Below, in pieces: positions 1-7,645 of a stretch of 64,000 bases of DNA. Under the pieces are notes generated by a model. That model worked only from the letters and a program-made list of their open reading frames with translations, made no database searches and was not told the origin of the DNA. Numbering within the stretch: position 1 is the first letter of the stretch; each line of letters begins with the position of its first letter. The stretch is from the NCBI GenBank assembly GCA_902610175.1, contig CACLUR010000001.1:1-64000 (forward strand). The letters run 5' to 3'. Position numbers and translations under genes: made by a program. The stretch comes from an uncultured Alphaproteobacteria bacterium (lineage in GTDB: Bacteria > Pseudomonadota > Alphaproteobacteria > HIMB59).

Positions 1-2
1 CC

Positions 3-206
3 AATGAGAGGCAAATTGCAAAAGGTGAAATTTATTTTAAAAAATATGGCATTTGGTCATTGTTATTGGCATGGGTACCAATCATTGGAGATCCACTTAC
101 AATAGTAGCAGGAATATTAAGAGTAAAGTATTTCACTTTTTTACTTCTTGTTAGTATCTCAAAAATATCTAGGTATATTTTTTTAATATTTATTATTTTT
201 AAATGA
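3..206 (+). CDS. YqaA-like (DedA/SNARE-associated) membrane protein, 3' part only
   Basis: The reading frame enters from the left edge and ends at TGA 204-206, leaving the last 67 residues. The stretch YFKKYGIWSLLLAWVPIIGD (about residues 10-29 of the visible part) followed by PLTIVAGILR matches the conserved core of the YqaA branch of DedA-like inner-membrane proteins: an aromatic/Gly turn, then 'P-I-I-G-D-P-L-T-x-V-A-G'. A hydrophobic C-terminal helix follows. DedA-like proteins are linked to membrane homeostasis and possibly lipid transport; the substrate of YqaA is not established. The stop codon overlaps the next start in an ATGA. The 5' end lies outside the window. Confidence 0.75.
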   Translation, partial: NERQIAKGEIYFKKYGIWSLLLAWVPIIGDPLTIVAGILRVKYFTFLLLVSISKISRYIFLIFIIFK

Positions 207-388
207 TTAAAATAATTACTTTAGAGATTGGTAATTCATCTTGGTGGAAAAATAAAAAATACAGAAAAGAGGCCTCTATTGAGTTAAGAAAACTAAGAAA
301 CAAATATAAGTCAGTAAGAGTTGTAAAAAAATATAGATTAAACAGTAGTAATACAATTATATACGGTGATTATGCTTTAAAAAATTAA
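203..388 (+). CDS. small basic hypothetical protein (61 aa)
   Basis: A 61-residue protein that I do not recognise. Its ATG overlaps the stop of the YqaA-like gene (ATGA), which argues for translational coupling and a real gene. It is rich in Lys and Arg (KNKKYRKEASIELRKLRNKY), with an SSWW near residue 13 and no membrane segment or signal peptide. The basic central helix could contact nucleic acid or membrane surface, but that is a guess. It ends 13 bp before the stop of the convergent Cys-rich exported protein. Confidence 0.5.
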   Translation: MIKIITLEIGNSSWWKNKKYRKEASIELRKLRNKYKSVRVVKKYRLNSSNTIIYGDYALKN

Positions 389-401
389 TTTTTTTGTACA
401 G

Positions 402-1136
402 TTATTTAGATAGCTTTATAAATATATCACCCATCCCAGAAATAAGTTCTTCTTCTTTAGTAGAGTTTCTAATCTTACATTGTTGCCCAACTACAGGGTG
501 GTTGTTAATTGCTAAAAGATCACTGCTATTACAACTAGTTGGTTTGTGCAATAAGCCAATTATCATTTTTTGATCAACTGCAAAGACTTGATCTAAATTC
601 ATCTTTTCGCCAGTACAAAAATAATCTCGATTTACCTCAAGTGGAAATTCCTCTTTACCACAGGGGTTATCAATAGTCATAACAGTAAATTTTTCCTCAA
701 CACCTTGAAATTTATGTGATATTTCCATAGCTTTTGCATATTTCATTGAATCACAAACACATGGCCAACAACAGCGATACATATCACCACATACTTTATT
801 ATCTGAGTCGACCTCATTCATACTTACAAATGCTGGCTCAGATCCAGGTGCTATCAATGAACCAGATACTGGGCAATATCTTTTATTGAATTCAACAAAA
901 TCTTCAAAACTAAGGTCTTGATCTATTAGATATTTAAAAAACTTCGGTCCTGCAGCATTCCTATTTCCATCTGGAAATATATAAATCCAATTTTCGGCGA
1001 GTGTATCATAGTAGTAAGCTTCATCTCTTGTATTTTCACTTGAATAAGAATTTTTATTCACAACCAGTACAAGTAAGATAGTGATAACAGCTAAAATGAT
1101 ATTATTTTTAATTAAAGTCAGAAATTTTATATACAC
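402..1136 (-). CDS. exported or membrane-anchored Cys-rich hypothetical protein
   Basis: A 244-residue protein of unknown family. Residues about 10-30 form one hydrophobic helix after a basic start, so it is probably secreted or N-terminally anchored. The mature part contains ten Cys, including the dense motif CGDMYRCCWPCVCD near residue 115, a single RYCPVSGS upstream, and isolated Cys at NPC, YFC, TSC and QQC. The even count fits up to five disulfides in the periplasm; a metal site at the CCWPCVC cluster is an alternative. I cannot link it to a named domain. It is monocistronic and divergent from the FG-GAP protein gene, with a 58-bp shared upstream region. Confidence 0.6.
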   Translation of the reverse strand: MYIKFLTLIKNNIILAVITILLVLVVNKNSYSSENTRDEAYYYDTLAENWIYIFPDGNRNAAGPKFFKYLIDQDLSFEDFVEFNKRYCPVSGSLIAPGSEPAFVSMNEVDSDNKVCGDMYRCCWPCVCDSMKYAKAMEISHKFQGVEEKFTVMTIDNPCGKEEFPLEVNRDYFCTGEKMNLDQVFAVDQKMIIGLLHKPTSCNSSDLLAINNHPVVGQQCKIRNSTKEEELISGMGDIFIKLSK

Positions 1137-1194
1137 TAAATAGTGGTACCAATCATATCTAAATCTAGATCATCAAAAAAATAGTATCAAATAT

Positions 1195-2631
1195 ATGAAA
1201 TTTTATAAATTTCCGTTTTTACTTTTATTTATTTTTTATTCTATGAGCGTATTTGCAGAAAAAAGCTATTTCAAAAATATCAGTCATTTATTGCCTGATC
1301 AAAGTCCCAGACTAAGTTACGGGGTGGCTGTAACTGATTTTGATAATGATGGTAATGATGAATTTATAGTGACCGGATTTAGATTTAGTAATTTAGCTTT
1401 AGGCTTTAATGGAGAAAGATTTGAAAATAAAATTACTGATAATATTTTTTCTGACCCAGAGAGATCTACAATTGGAGTTGCTGCATGCGATATTGATAAA
1501 GACGGTCTTGAGGAGATTTATTTTCTTAACACCGATACCTACAGTGGGATGAAAAGGTACTCGGACAGACTTTTAATAAATTCGCAGAATAGAATAGAGG
1601 ACTTATTTGAAAAAAAAATTAATCAAAGTGAATTAAATTTAACAGCAGGAAGATCAGTAGTTTGTGTCGACAGAGAGGGTAATGGAAATTACGGTATTTA
1701 TGTTGCTAATTATGGTGGTCCAACAAGATTTTACGAGTTTATTGATAATAGAGTTGTAGATTTAGCTGCAAGTCTGGGACTTGATAAAGTTACAGGAGGT
1801 AGAGCTGTAGTTGCTGGTCATATCTTAACTGATCAAATAGATGTGTTTGCAGCTAATGAAAGAGGCCCAAATTTTCTCTATTTTAATCAAAATGGAAAGT
1901 ATTCAGATGTCGCCAGTCAAATGAATGTTAAAGATATTTATCAAAATGGAAGAGGTACAGCATTATCTGATATTCTTTATCGAGGAAGACTTGATATTCT
2001 AAACGGTAATTGGGAAGGTTTTAACAGAGCCTACGTTTTAGATAACGATAAATTTAAAAACATTGCTAACTCTACTTTTGACGAGCCATCAAGAATTAGA
2101 ACAGTAATCTCGGCGGATTTTGATAATGATGGTTATGATGAGGTGTTTTTGAATAACATAGGTCAACCAAATAGACTTTATAAAATAATTGAAAACGGTG
2201 AATTTAAAGAAATTAAATTAGAACAAGCCCTAGAGCCTAATGGTCTTGGGACGGGAGCAGCAGTTGCAGATATTGATAATGATGGAGTGCTAGAGCTTCT
2301 TTTATCTCATGGAGAGTCCGGCGCTCAACCCTTAACTCTATTTAAATATCACAATGATGAGAAAAGATCTTTTTTAAGAATTAGACCTTTGAACTTCCAT
2401 GGGGCACCGGCAAGAGGTGCTACTGTAACTTTATACACAAATGAAAGAACACATTCTAAAACAATTGATGCGGGTTCAGGTTATTTATGTCAAATGGAGC
2501 CAGTCGCCCACTATGGAATTAGAAATAATGAAAATGAGTTTAAGATTAAAATTAAATGGACTAATGGGGATGAGGAAATATTTGAGGTTGAAAATTTAAA
2601 TCAGACTATAATTGTGAAGCAAAAGATTTAA
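1195..2631 (+). CDS. secreted FG-GAP/VCBS repeat protein with ASPIC/UnbV C-terminus
   Basis: The 478-residue product starts with a classic signal peptide (basic start, hydrophobic residues 7-19, likely cleavage after FA at 20-21). Repeated calcium-binding blades of the integrin-alpha/VCBS type follow: DFDNDGNDEF (about 48-57), DIDKDGLEEI (near 100), DFDNDGYDEV (near 308) and DIDNDGVLEL (near 361). The end (GAPARGATVTLYT, then AGSGYLCQMEPVAHYGI) matches the ASPIC/UnbV domain that follows FG-GAP propellers in CRTAC1-like proteins. The fold is a predicted beta-propeller exported to the periplasm or surface. Ligand and function are unknown. Its stop lies 3 bp from the convergent ATP-grasp gene. 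Confidence 0.85.
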   Translation: MKFYKFPFLLLFIFYSMSVFAEKSYFKNISHLLPDQSPRLSYGVAVTDFDNDGNDEFIVTGFRFSNLALGFNGERFENKITDNIFSDPERSTIGVAACDIDKDGLEEIYFLNTDTYSGMKRYSDRLLINSQNRIEDLFEKKINQSELNLTAGRSVVCVDREGNGNYGIYVANYGGPTRFYEFIDNRVVDLAASLGLDKVTGGRAVVAGHILTDQIDVFAANERGPNFLYFNQNGKYSDVASQMNVKDIYQNGRGTALSDILYRGRLDILNGNWEGFNRAYVLDNDKFKNIANSTFDEPSRIRTVISADFDNDGYDEVFLNNIGQPNRLYKIIENGEFKEIKLEQALEPNGLGTGAAVADIDNDGVLELLLSHGESGAQPLTLFKYHNDEKRSFLRIRPLNFHGAPARGATVTLYTNERTHSKTIDAGSGYLCQMEPVAHYGIRNNENEFKIKIKWTNGDEEIFEVENLNQTIIVKQKI

Positions 2632-2634
2632 AAT

Positions 2635-4080
2635 TTAATCCTCTACAATCATAGTGTCTTTTGAGCCTCCACCTTGTGAACTATTAACTATCGTACTTCC
2701 CTTTTTAAGAGCAACTCTAGTCAAACCGCCCATAGTTACGTATGTCTCTCTTCCAGAGAGAATAAATGGTCGCAAATCTTGATGTCGAGGTTCAATTAAA
2801 TTCCCTTGCAAAGTTGGAGTAGTTGATAATATTTCTAAAGGTTGAGCAATAAAGTTTCTTGGGTTATGTAAAATTTTTCTAATATATGCCTCTCTCTCAG
2901 ATTTAGAGGATTTAGGTCCTACTATAATTCCATATCCACCAGATCCATCTGCTGGTTTTACTATCATTTTTGAAATATTTGATATTACATGATCTCTCTC
3001 GGATTTAATGTGACATAAATATGTCTCTACTTGGTCTAATTTAGGCTCTTCATCTAAATAATATTTAATTATTTTAGGAACATATGAGTATATAACTTTA
3101 TCATCTGCTACACCACTTCCAGGTGCATTTAGAAGACCAACATTGCCTTTTCTATAAGATTTATACAAACCCGCTACACCTAACAAAGACCCTTTAAAAA
3201 AAGTCTTGGGATCTAAAAAAGTATCATCAATCCTTCTGTATATGCAATCAACCCTCAAACCCCCTTTGACTGTCTTTACGTAAACTTTATCATTTTCAAC
3301 ATAAAGATCTTTTCCTTCAACAAGAGCAATTCCCATTTGTTGTGCTAAAAATGAATGTTCAAAGTAAGCAGAGTTATATACTCCTGGCGTTAGTACAACC
3401 ATTGTAGGGTTATTTTTTTTATAAGGTATTGCATCTAACATACAATGATAGAGTCTATTGCAATAGTGATTGATCGGTGAAACTCTATAACGAGTAAATA
3501 ATTCAGGAAATACCTCTCCCATTACCATTCTGTTTTCAAGCATGTATGAAACACCTGAAGGAACACGAAGATTATCCTCTAACACTAAAAATTTTCCATC
3601 AATGTTTCTTATTAAATCTATTCCTGAAATATGAGACCAAATTTTTCTTTTAGGCATAAATCCTTCACATTGTTTTAAATAATTTTGAGATTTAAATACT
3701 AAATCTTTTGGAACAATGTTGTCTTTAAATATTTTTTTTTGATTATAGACATCATTAATAAAAAGATTCAATGCTTTACACCTTTGTATTAACCCTTTTC
3801 TTACCTTAAGCCATTGGGATTTAAGAATAATCCTTGGAATAATATCCAATGGCCATTTTTTTTCCTCTGCAGCTTTTTTATCAGCTGAGTAAACTTTAAA
3901 ATTAATGCCACGAGAGCTTATTGTGCTTTGACAATTTTGTTCAATTTTTTCTAAATCTTTGATTGAGTAACTATTTAATATTTTAGAAATTACTTTAGCT
4001 TCTTTTCTTAGACTTTTTTCAGGAGTTAAATACTCATCATAGCTATTTTTTGAATTGTAATTTTTCCAGTTTATGCTCAC
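2635..4080 (-). CDS. circularly permuted ATP-grasp ligase (DUF404/DUF407 family)
   Basis: The 481-residue protein matches the circularly permuted ATP-grasp type 2 family in length and motifs. VLEDNLRVPSGVSYMLENR lies near residues 166-184, VKPADGSGGYGI near 374-385 (phosphate-binding loop), and PRHQDLRPF plus the end SSQGGGSKDT supply the remaining nucleotide and Mg sites. Family members are predicted amide or peptide ligases that typically sit with an alpha-E (DUF403) protein, a transglutaminase-like protease and the Anbu peptidase. Here only Anbu is adjacent, divergently transcribed from a 105-bp intergenic region that must hold both promoters. Substrate unknown. Confidence 0.88.
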   Translation of the reverse strand: MSINWKNYNSKNSYDEYLTPEKSLRKEAKVISKILNSYSIKDLEKIEQNCQSTISSRGINFKVYSADKKAAEEKKWPLDIIPRIILKSQWLKVRKGLIQRCKALNLFINDVYNQKKIFKDNIVPKDLVFKSQNYLKQCEGFMPKRKIWSHISGIDLIRNIDGKFLVLEDNLRVPSGVSYMLENRMVMGEVFPELFTRYRVSPINHYCNRLYHCMLDAIPYKKNNPTMVVLTPGVYNSAYFEHSFLAQQMGIALVEGKDLYVENDKVYVKTVKGGLRVDCIYRRIDDTFLDPKTFFKGSLLGVAGLYKSYRKGNVGLLNAPGSGVADDKVIYSYVPKIIKYYLDEEPKLDQVETYLCHIKSERDHVISNISKMIVKPADGSGGYGIIVGPKSSKSEREAYIRKILHNPRNFIAQPLEILSTTPTLQGNLIEPRHQDLRPFILSGRETYVTMGGLTRVALKKGSTIVNSSQGGGSKDTMIVED

Positions 4081-4185
4081 TGCTTAAAAATACAACAAAT
4101 GCCTATCAATAGTTATGCATAGTTTAGATTGAAGGTATGTAAATAATCGTTTGTATTTTTAAAAAATTAGCTATTTAATTAAAAT

Positions 4186-4911
4186 GTGACTTACTGTGTA
4201 GGAATAAAAGTGAATGAGGGGATGGTTTTTGCATCTGACAGAAGGACAAATGCAGGCCTAGATAACTTTAACTCTTATTCTAAAATGTATGTCCATAAAG
4301 GCATTGATAGAAATATAATAATTTTAACTTCAGGAAATTTAGCTACTTCTCAAGCAGTTTTTAATTCAATTGGAAAAGATCTAGAGGATGATAAAAACGG
4401 GAATAATTTAAATAATTTATTTAATTTAAATGAAATTGCAAAATACATCGGGAGATTAAATGTTAAACATTCCTCACCAGATGGTATTAATCAAGAAACT
4501 ATTGAATTAGGTTCAACTTTTATAGTTGGAGGACACATAAAAGATCAAGAGTCAGAATTATATTTAGTCTATCCACAAGGAAATTTTATTAAATCAAGCG
4601 AATTTAAACCTTATCTTGTTATTGGAGAAATAAAGTATGGTAAACCCATATTAGATAGAGTTGTTAAGTCCGATACATATTTAGGTGACGCTGCAAGATG
4701 TGCATTGATAAGTATGGACAGTACAATGAAAGCAGATTTATCTGTTGGTCCGCCAATTGACTTAGTTGTATATAAAAATAATTTATCAAAAATAGTTTAC
4801 GAACAATCTCTTGAAATTAACGATGATGATTATCAATACATATCAAAACAATGGGAAAAAGGAATATTTGAAATTTTTAAATCTTTCGATCGTTTTAAAT
4901 GGGAAGAATAA
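4186..4911 (+). CDS. Anbu proteasome-like peptidase
   Basis: The 241-residue protein is an Anbu (ancestral beta subunit) Ntn hydrolase. It begins MTYCVGIKVNEGMVFASDRR, so removal of Met would expose the catalytic Thr2 without a propeptide. The FASDRRTNAG segment supplies the conserved Asp, and the Lys of the catalytic set is expected around 33-38 (YSKMYV). LGSTFIVGGHI and DAARCALISMDSTMKADLSVGPP match the later proteasome-fold strands. Anbu forms large self-compartmentalised rings in other bacteria; the physiological substrate is not known. It diverges from the ATP-grasp ligase, its usual partner, and is followed 3 bp later by a small membrane protein. Confidence 0.9.
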   Translation: MTYCVGIKVNEGMVFASDRRTNAGLDNFNSYSKMYVHKGIDRNIIILTSGNLATSQAVFNSIGKDLEDDKNGNNLNNLFNLNEIAKYIGRLNVKHSSPDGINQETIELGSTFIVGGHIKDQESELYLVYPQGNFIKSSEFKPYLVIGEIKYGKPILDRVVKSDTYLGDAARCALISMDSTMKADLSVGPPIDLVVYKNNLSKIVYEQSLEINDDDYQYISKQWEKGIFEIFKSFDRFKWEE

Positions 4912-4914
4912 AAA

Positions 4915-5073
4915 ATGGAGCCCTCATCCTTTGTAGCAAATTTATCAAGTATTGTTGTAATTAGTCTAGCATTAATTTCTTTTTACCTTATGGCTAGAAA
5001 AAAAGGTAAATATGTAGATATAATATTTGGTTTTATTTTAGGAATAATTGTTCTTCTTAAAATTATTTATTGA
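4915..5073 (+). CDS. small two-helix membrane protein (52 aa)
   Basis: ATG at 4915 begins 3 bp after the Anbu stop, and an open frame of 52 residues ends at TGA 5071-5073. It encodes two hydrophobic stretches (SSIVVISLALISFYLM and IIFGFILGIIVLLKII) separated by a short basic loop (ARKKGKYVD). This predicts a hairpin membrane protein with both ends outside and the positive loop in the cytoplasm. The close spacing suggests co-transcription with Anbu. I do not recognise a family. Its last 7 bases overlap the end of the minus-strand Cys-rich micropeptide gene. Confidence 0.55.
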   Translation: MEPSSFVANLSSIVVISLALISFYLMARKKGKYVDIIFGFILGIIVLLKIIY

Positions 5074-5147
5074 CAACAACCGTCACCACAAGTGCAACAG
5101 CATGAGCAAGAACAACCACAATCAGGTTTTGGTTTATTATTATCCAT
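5067..5147 (-). CDS. Cys-rich micropeptide (26 aa), metallothionein-like in composition
   Basis: On the minus strand, ATG (5145-5147) to TAA (5067-5069) encodes 26 residues: MDNNKPKPD followed by CGCSCSCCCTCGDGCCQ. Nine of 26 residues are Cys, all in the C-terminal 17, in C-x-C and CCC arrangements typical of metal-thiolate peptides. No clear Shine-Dalgarno sequence precedes it, but an AT-rich leader with a CATAATATTG block lies upstream. Metal binding or detoxification is one reading; a modified-peptide precursor is another. The reading could also be a chance Cys-rich frame, but codons TGT and TGC are both used and the start and stop fit tightly. Confidence 0.45.
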   Translation of the reverse strand: MDNNKPKPDCGCSCSCCCTCGDGCCQ

Positions 5148-5236
5148 AAATTTTAAATATCATTTTTTTACAAAAATTACAATATTATGAGAATAAATTA
5201 GTAAATAATAATAAATTAGCTAACTTTTAAATTTAA

Positions 5237-5851
5237 ATGAAATCTCTTCTTAAAGGCATTGGTGGCAAAAAAGACATAGAAAACTACTATGACAACTGGT
5301 CCAGTTCATATGATGAGACGTTGTATAAATGGAACTATAAAGCGCCACTGCAATCAGTTAATATCTTAAAGAAATATATCAAAACAAAACCAAGATTTAT
5401 TTTAGATTTAGCATGTGGCACAGGACTTTTTGTTGATAAATTTTTACAGGCTTACCCTAACTGTATTTGTGATGGGTCAGATATTTCTAAAAAAATTTTA
5501 GACATATCTAGAAGAAATGGAAAATATAGATATCTTTATAAAAAAAGTTTTGAGAATAAAATTCAAATAATCAATAAATACAATATCGTTAGTCTTATTG
5601 GCGCAATGACATATTGTAAAAATCATCAATCACTTTTTAAACTGGTTTCTTATTATCTTGCAAAAAATGGTTATTTTATTTTTACTCAAAGAGTAGATTT
5701 ATGGAAAGAATTAAAATTTGATAATGTCTTAGAAAAATTAACTGATTTCAACTCGATCTATATATCAAGACCTTTAAATTATCTTCCAAACAATAAAGAT
5801 TTTGGTTCAGATATTAAAATTAGGATAGTCTTATTAAAAAGGAATAATTAA
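5237..5851 (+). CDS. class I SAM-dependent methyltransferase
   Basis: A 204-residue protein with a Rossmann-type SAM-binding core. Motif I is ILDLACGTGLF at residues 55-65, an acidic turn GSDIS follows at 80-84, and VSLIGAMTYC is the motif near 118-127. The N-terminal YYDNWSSSYDE is typical of WBSCR27/Williams-type methyltransferases acting on small molecules or lipids. The target cannot be predicted. It is the first gene of a short plus-strand run that continues into two tiny membrane proteins and the tRNA-Thr cassette region. Confidence 0.8.
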   Translation: MKSLLKGIGGKKDIENYYDNWSSSYDETLYKWNYKAPLQSVNILKKYIKTKPRFILDLACGTGLFVDKFLQAYPNCICDGSDISKKILDISRRNGKYRYLYKKSFENKIQIINKYNIVSLIGAMTYCKNHQSLFKLVSYYLAKNGYFIFTQRVDLWKELKFDNVLEKLTDFNSIYISRPLNYLPNNKDFGSDIKIRIVLLKRNN

Positions 5852-5860
5852 AGTTAGAAA

Positions 5861-6049
5861 ATGATTTGGGAGATTATTTTTTGGTTGTTTTTAATCCCCT
5901 TAATTATATTGGGACTTCATAAACTATTTAGATACAGTGCTATCGGGATACCCTTTATTAGAAACAACAAAAAGCTATATTGGGTATTTATGATTGGATT
6001 AGTCTTGTTAATAAACTATCTGGTAGATAAGTTTTACCTTGTGAATTAA
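5861..6049 (+). CDS. small membrane protein (62 aa)
   Basis: A 62-residue protein with two predicted membrane helices (about residues 4-20 and 41-57) and a basic loop between them (IRNNKKLYW). It starts 9 bp after the methyltransferase stop and is followed 2 bp later by another small membrane protein, so the three genes look like one transcript. No family recognised. It lies just before the tRNA-Thr fragment array. Confidence 0.5.
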   Translation: MIWEIIFWLFLIPLIILGLHKLFRYSAIGIPFIRNNKKLYWVFMIGLVLLINYLVDKFYLVN

Positions 6050-6051
6050 TC

Positions 6052-6237
6052 ATGTCAGTTATTATTGAATTAACAAAAAACCCTAATTTAATGTGGTTTG
6101 TATCATTTGTTTTTTTAGCAATTACATTTGCCACATGGCGTGTGAGTCAAAATAATTATAAATGGAAAATTATTTATGAAATCTCTAAATACCTGACAGC
6201 AGGCTGTCTTTTGTTAATGTTTTTTAATATGTATTAA
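6052..6237 (+). CDS. small membrane protein (61 aa)
   Basis: A 61-residue protein with hydrophobic segments at about 13-29 (LMWFVSFVFLAITFATW) and 46-60 (YLTAGCLLLMFFNMY), and a polar middle RVSQNNYKWK. Start 2 bp after the preceding gene suggests coupling. It is not recognised. It is the last gene before the first tRNA-Thr 5'-half copy, so it probably marks the chromosomal edge of the cassette array. Confidence 0.5.
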   Translation: MSVIIELTKNPNLMWFVSFVFLAITFATWRVSQNNYKWKIIYEISKYLTAGCLLLMFFNMY

Positions 6238-6259
6238 AAGTTTATAGTTTCTAAGAAAT

Positions 6260-6297
6260 GCCGCTGTAGCTCAGTGGTAGAGCACACCCTTGGTAAG
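6260..6297 (+). pseudogene. tRNA-Thr 5'-half fragment, copy 1
   Basis: These 38 bases match the intact tRNA-Thr(GGT) at 9078 from base 1 to just past the anticodon loop (…CACCCTTGGTAAG), with one mismatch (C to T at tRNA base 6). After that the sequence diverges completely, so there is no 3' stem, T-arm or CCA. It cannot fold as a tRNA. Its position before a cassette, and the end of homology at the anticodon loop, suggest an attachment-site remnant. Confidence 0.85.
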
Positions 6298-6389
6298 AAG
6301 ATACTACCCTTGATAATAAGGAATTCTATGATCATTTGTGTAATTTTGTGTCAAAAAAATTTTAAATTAATATAAATTGGATATTTAAG

Positions 6390-7595
6390 ATGAGTTCAGA
6401 TTTAAAAAAACAAGAAAATATTCAAAAAGCACAAGTATTTCTTCAAGCAGCTCATCTTTATCAAACATCAAAAATAGCAAAAGAGATATCTGGTTTGAAA
6501 AAACTTCAAACTGAAAGCAATGAAATTCAAAAAGTAATGAGTGAAAATCTTAGTGGGATGAATGCTAAATTAAATGAACAAAATCAAATTCTACGAAGAA
6601 AAGAACAACAAGAAAATATTGAAAGAATTGAAAAAGAAAAAACAAAAGAACTGAAAAATATTTTTTTTGATATAGTCGAAGAACTCGAAAAAATAAAAAT
6701 TTTAAAAATTAGTAATTTAGAGAAGTATTTCAAAACAATGAGTATTAAAGCTATGGCAGATAAAAATGAAATTTCACATAGAATTACTGAGGAACTTGAA
6801 GAGAAAAATCTAATTAGTCAAACTCTAAGAAATGTTCAGTCATACTCTGATGAATTAATTAGTAGTTTTGATGAAAAGGAAAATCAAGATTTTGAAGAAA
6901 TAATTTCTATTCTTGAAGTAGATGAAGAAAAAGAAATTGAAAATATTTCCTCAGATAATCTTTTTCAAACAGGTAAAAAGGTAATTAATTTACATAAATT
7001 AATAGAAAAAACATTTTCTGAGAAACCTTACCTACTTTTAAAAATTTTTGACCAAAAAGAAACTTTAAAGGAGATTCGGTATTGCTTATTCAATGAGGAA
7101 ACAACACATTTTGTATCATCAGGAAAATATTTACCTAAAATTGATTATGATGAATTATTTCTTGAAAATAATCAATCATCTGAGTTTAGTGGTCTATTGT
7201 CTGAAATAGGTTTTGATTTAATACTTACAAAAAATATTTTTGATTTTAAAAATTTTGATGTTGATATTCTAGATAAAATCATAGTTTCAAGCAAAAATTG
7301 GTTCAAAGATTTCTTTAAAGTAAGTGCTCTAAATGCAATTACACTAAAAAAAGTATCTTTTGAGGAAAAAAATAAAGTATTCAATTCTGACAAATACTCA
7401 GAAGTTGGAAATTTTTTAGTTAAAGTTTTTTTTAATGCATTAAACGAGACTTTTGGGTCATCTTTAGAAAAATTTAAGAGCGGATCTGAAAATATAAAAG
7501 ATTTAAAAAAAGATATTGAAGAAGAAAAAATGAAAGCTGCGAGAGTAATTTCTGAATATCCTTTTGTGGGCACTATTTTAGAGAACAGAAAATAA
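6390..7595 (+). CDS. coiled-coil hypothetical protein, cassette 1 cargo
   Basis: A 401-residue protein of unknown function. Residues about 1-120 are rich in Lys, Glu and Gln with heptad-like spacing (ENIQKAQVFLQAAHLYQTSK, then EKEKTKELKNIF), predicting a long coiled coil. The middle is acidic, and the last 40 residues return to a charged helix (DLKKDIEEEKMKAARVISEY). It has a single Cys and no signal peptide or obvious enzymatic motif. It is the only gene of the cassette between tRNA-Thr fragments 1 and 2. Phage or defence-related function is possible but nothing in the sequence shows it. Confidence 0.7.
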   Translation: MSSDLKKQENIQKAQVFLQAAHLYQTSKIAKEISGLKKLQTESNEIQKVMSENLSGMNAKLNEQNQILRRKEQQENIERIEKEKTKELKNIFFDIVEELEKIKILKISNLEKYFKTMSIKAMADKNEISHRITEELEEKNLISQTLRNVQSYSDELISSFDEKENQDFEEIISILEVDEEKEIENISSDNLFQTGKKVINLHKLIEKTFSEKPYLLLKIFDQKETLKEIRYCLFNEETTHFVSSGKYLPKIDYDELFLENNQSSEFSGLLSEIGFDLILTKNIFDFKNFDVDILDKIIVSSKNWFKDFFKVSALNAITLKKVSFEEKNKVFNSDKYSEVGNFLVKVFFNALNETFGSSLEKFKSGSENIKDLKKDIEEEKMKAARVISEYPFVGTILENRK

Positions 7596-7612
7596 TTATA
7601 TTTAATTTGATC

Positions 7613-7640
7613 AAAAACACATATAAATATGTTGTTTTTA
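7613..7640 (+). terminator. AT-rich hairpin with T-run after the coiled-coil gene
   Basis: Eighteen bases after the coiled-coil stop, an AT-rich inverted repeat centred on CATAT-aa-ATATG has flanking A-rich and T-rich arms and ends in GTTTTTA. This arrangement is compatible with a weak intrinsic terminator. The stem is poor in G+C, so confidence is limited. Confidence 0.4.
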
Positions 7641-7645
7641 ATTAT

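Noticed and set aside
6260-6334. Functional tRNA-Thr at 6260
   Set aside because: Only the 5' half exists; no T-arm, 3' acceptor strand or CCA follows. The same holds for 7646.
7172-7573. 133-residue minus-strand ORF inside the coiled-coil gene
   Set aside because: A frame shadow: it is rich in Ser, Phe and Leu, as expected from the reverse of a Lys/Glu-rich coding strand. The plus-strand frame is longer and has coherent coiled-coil structure.
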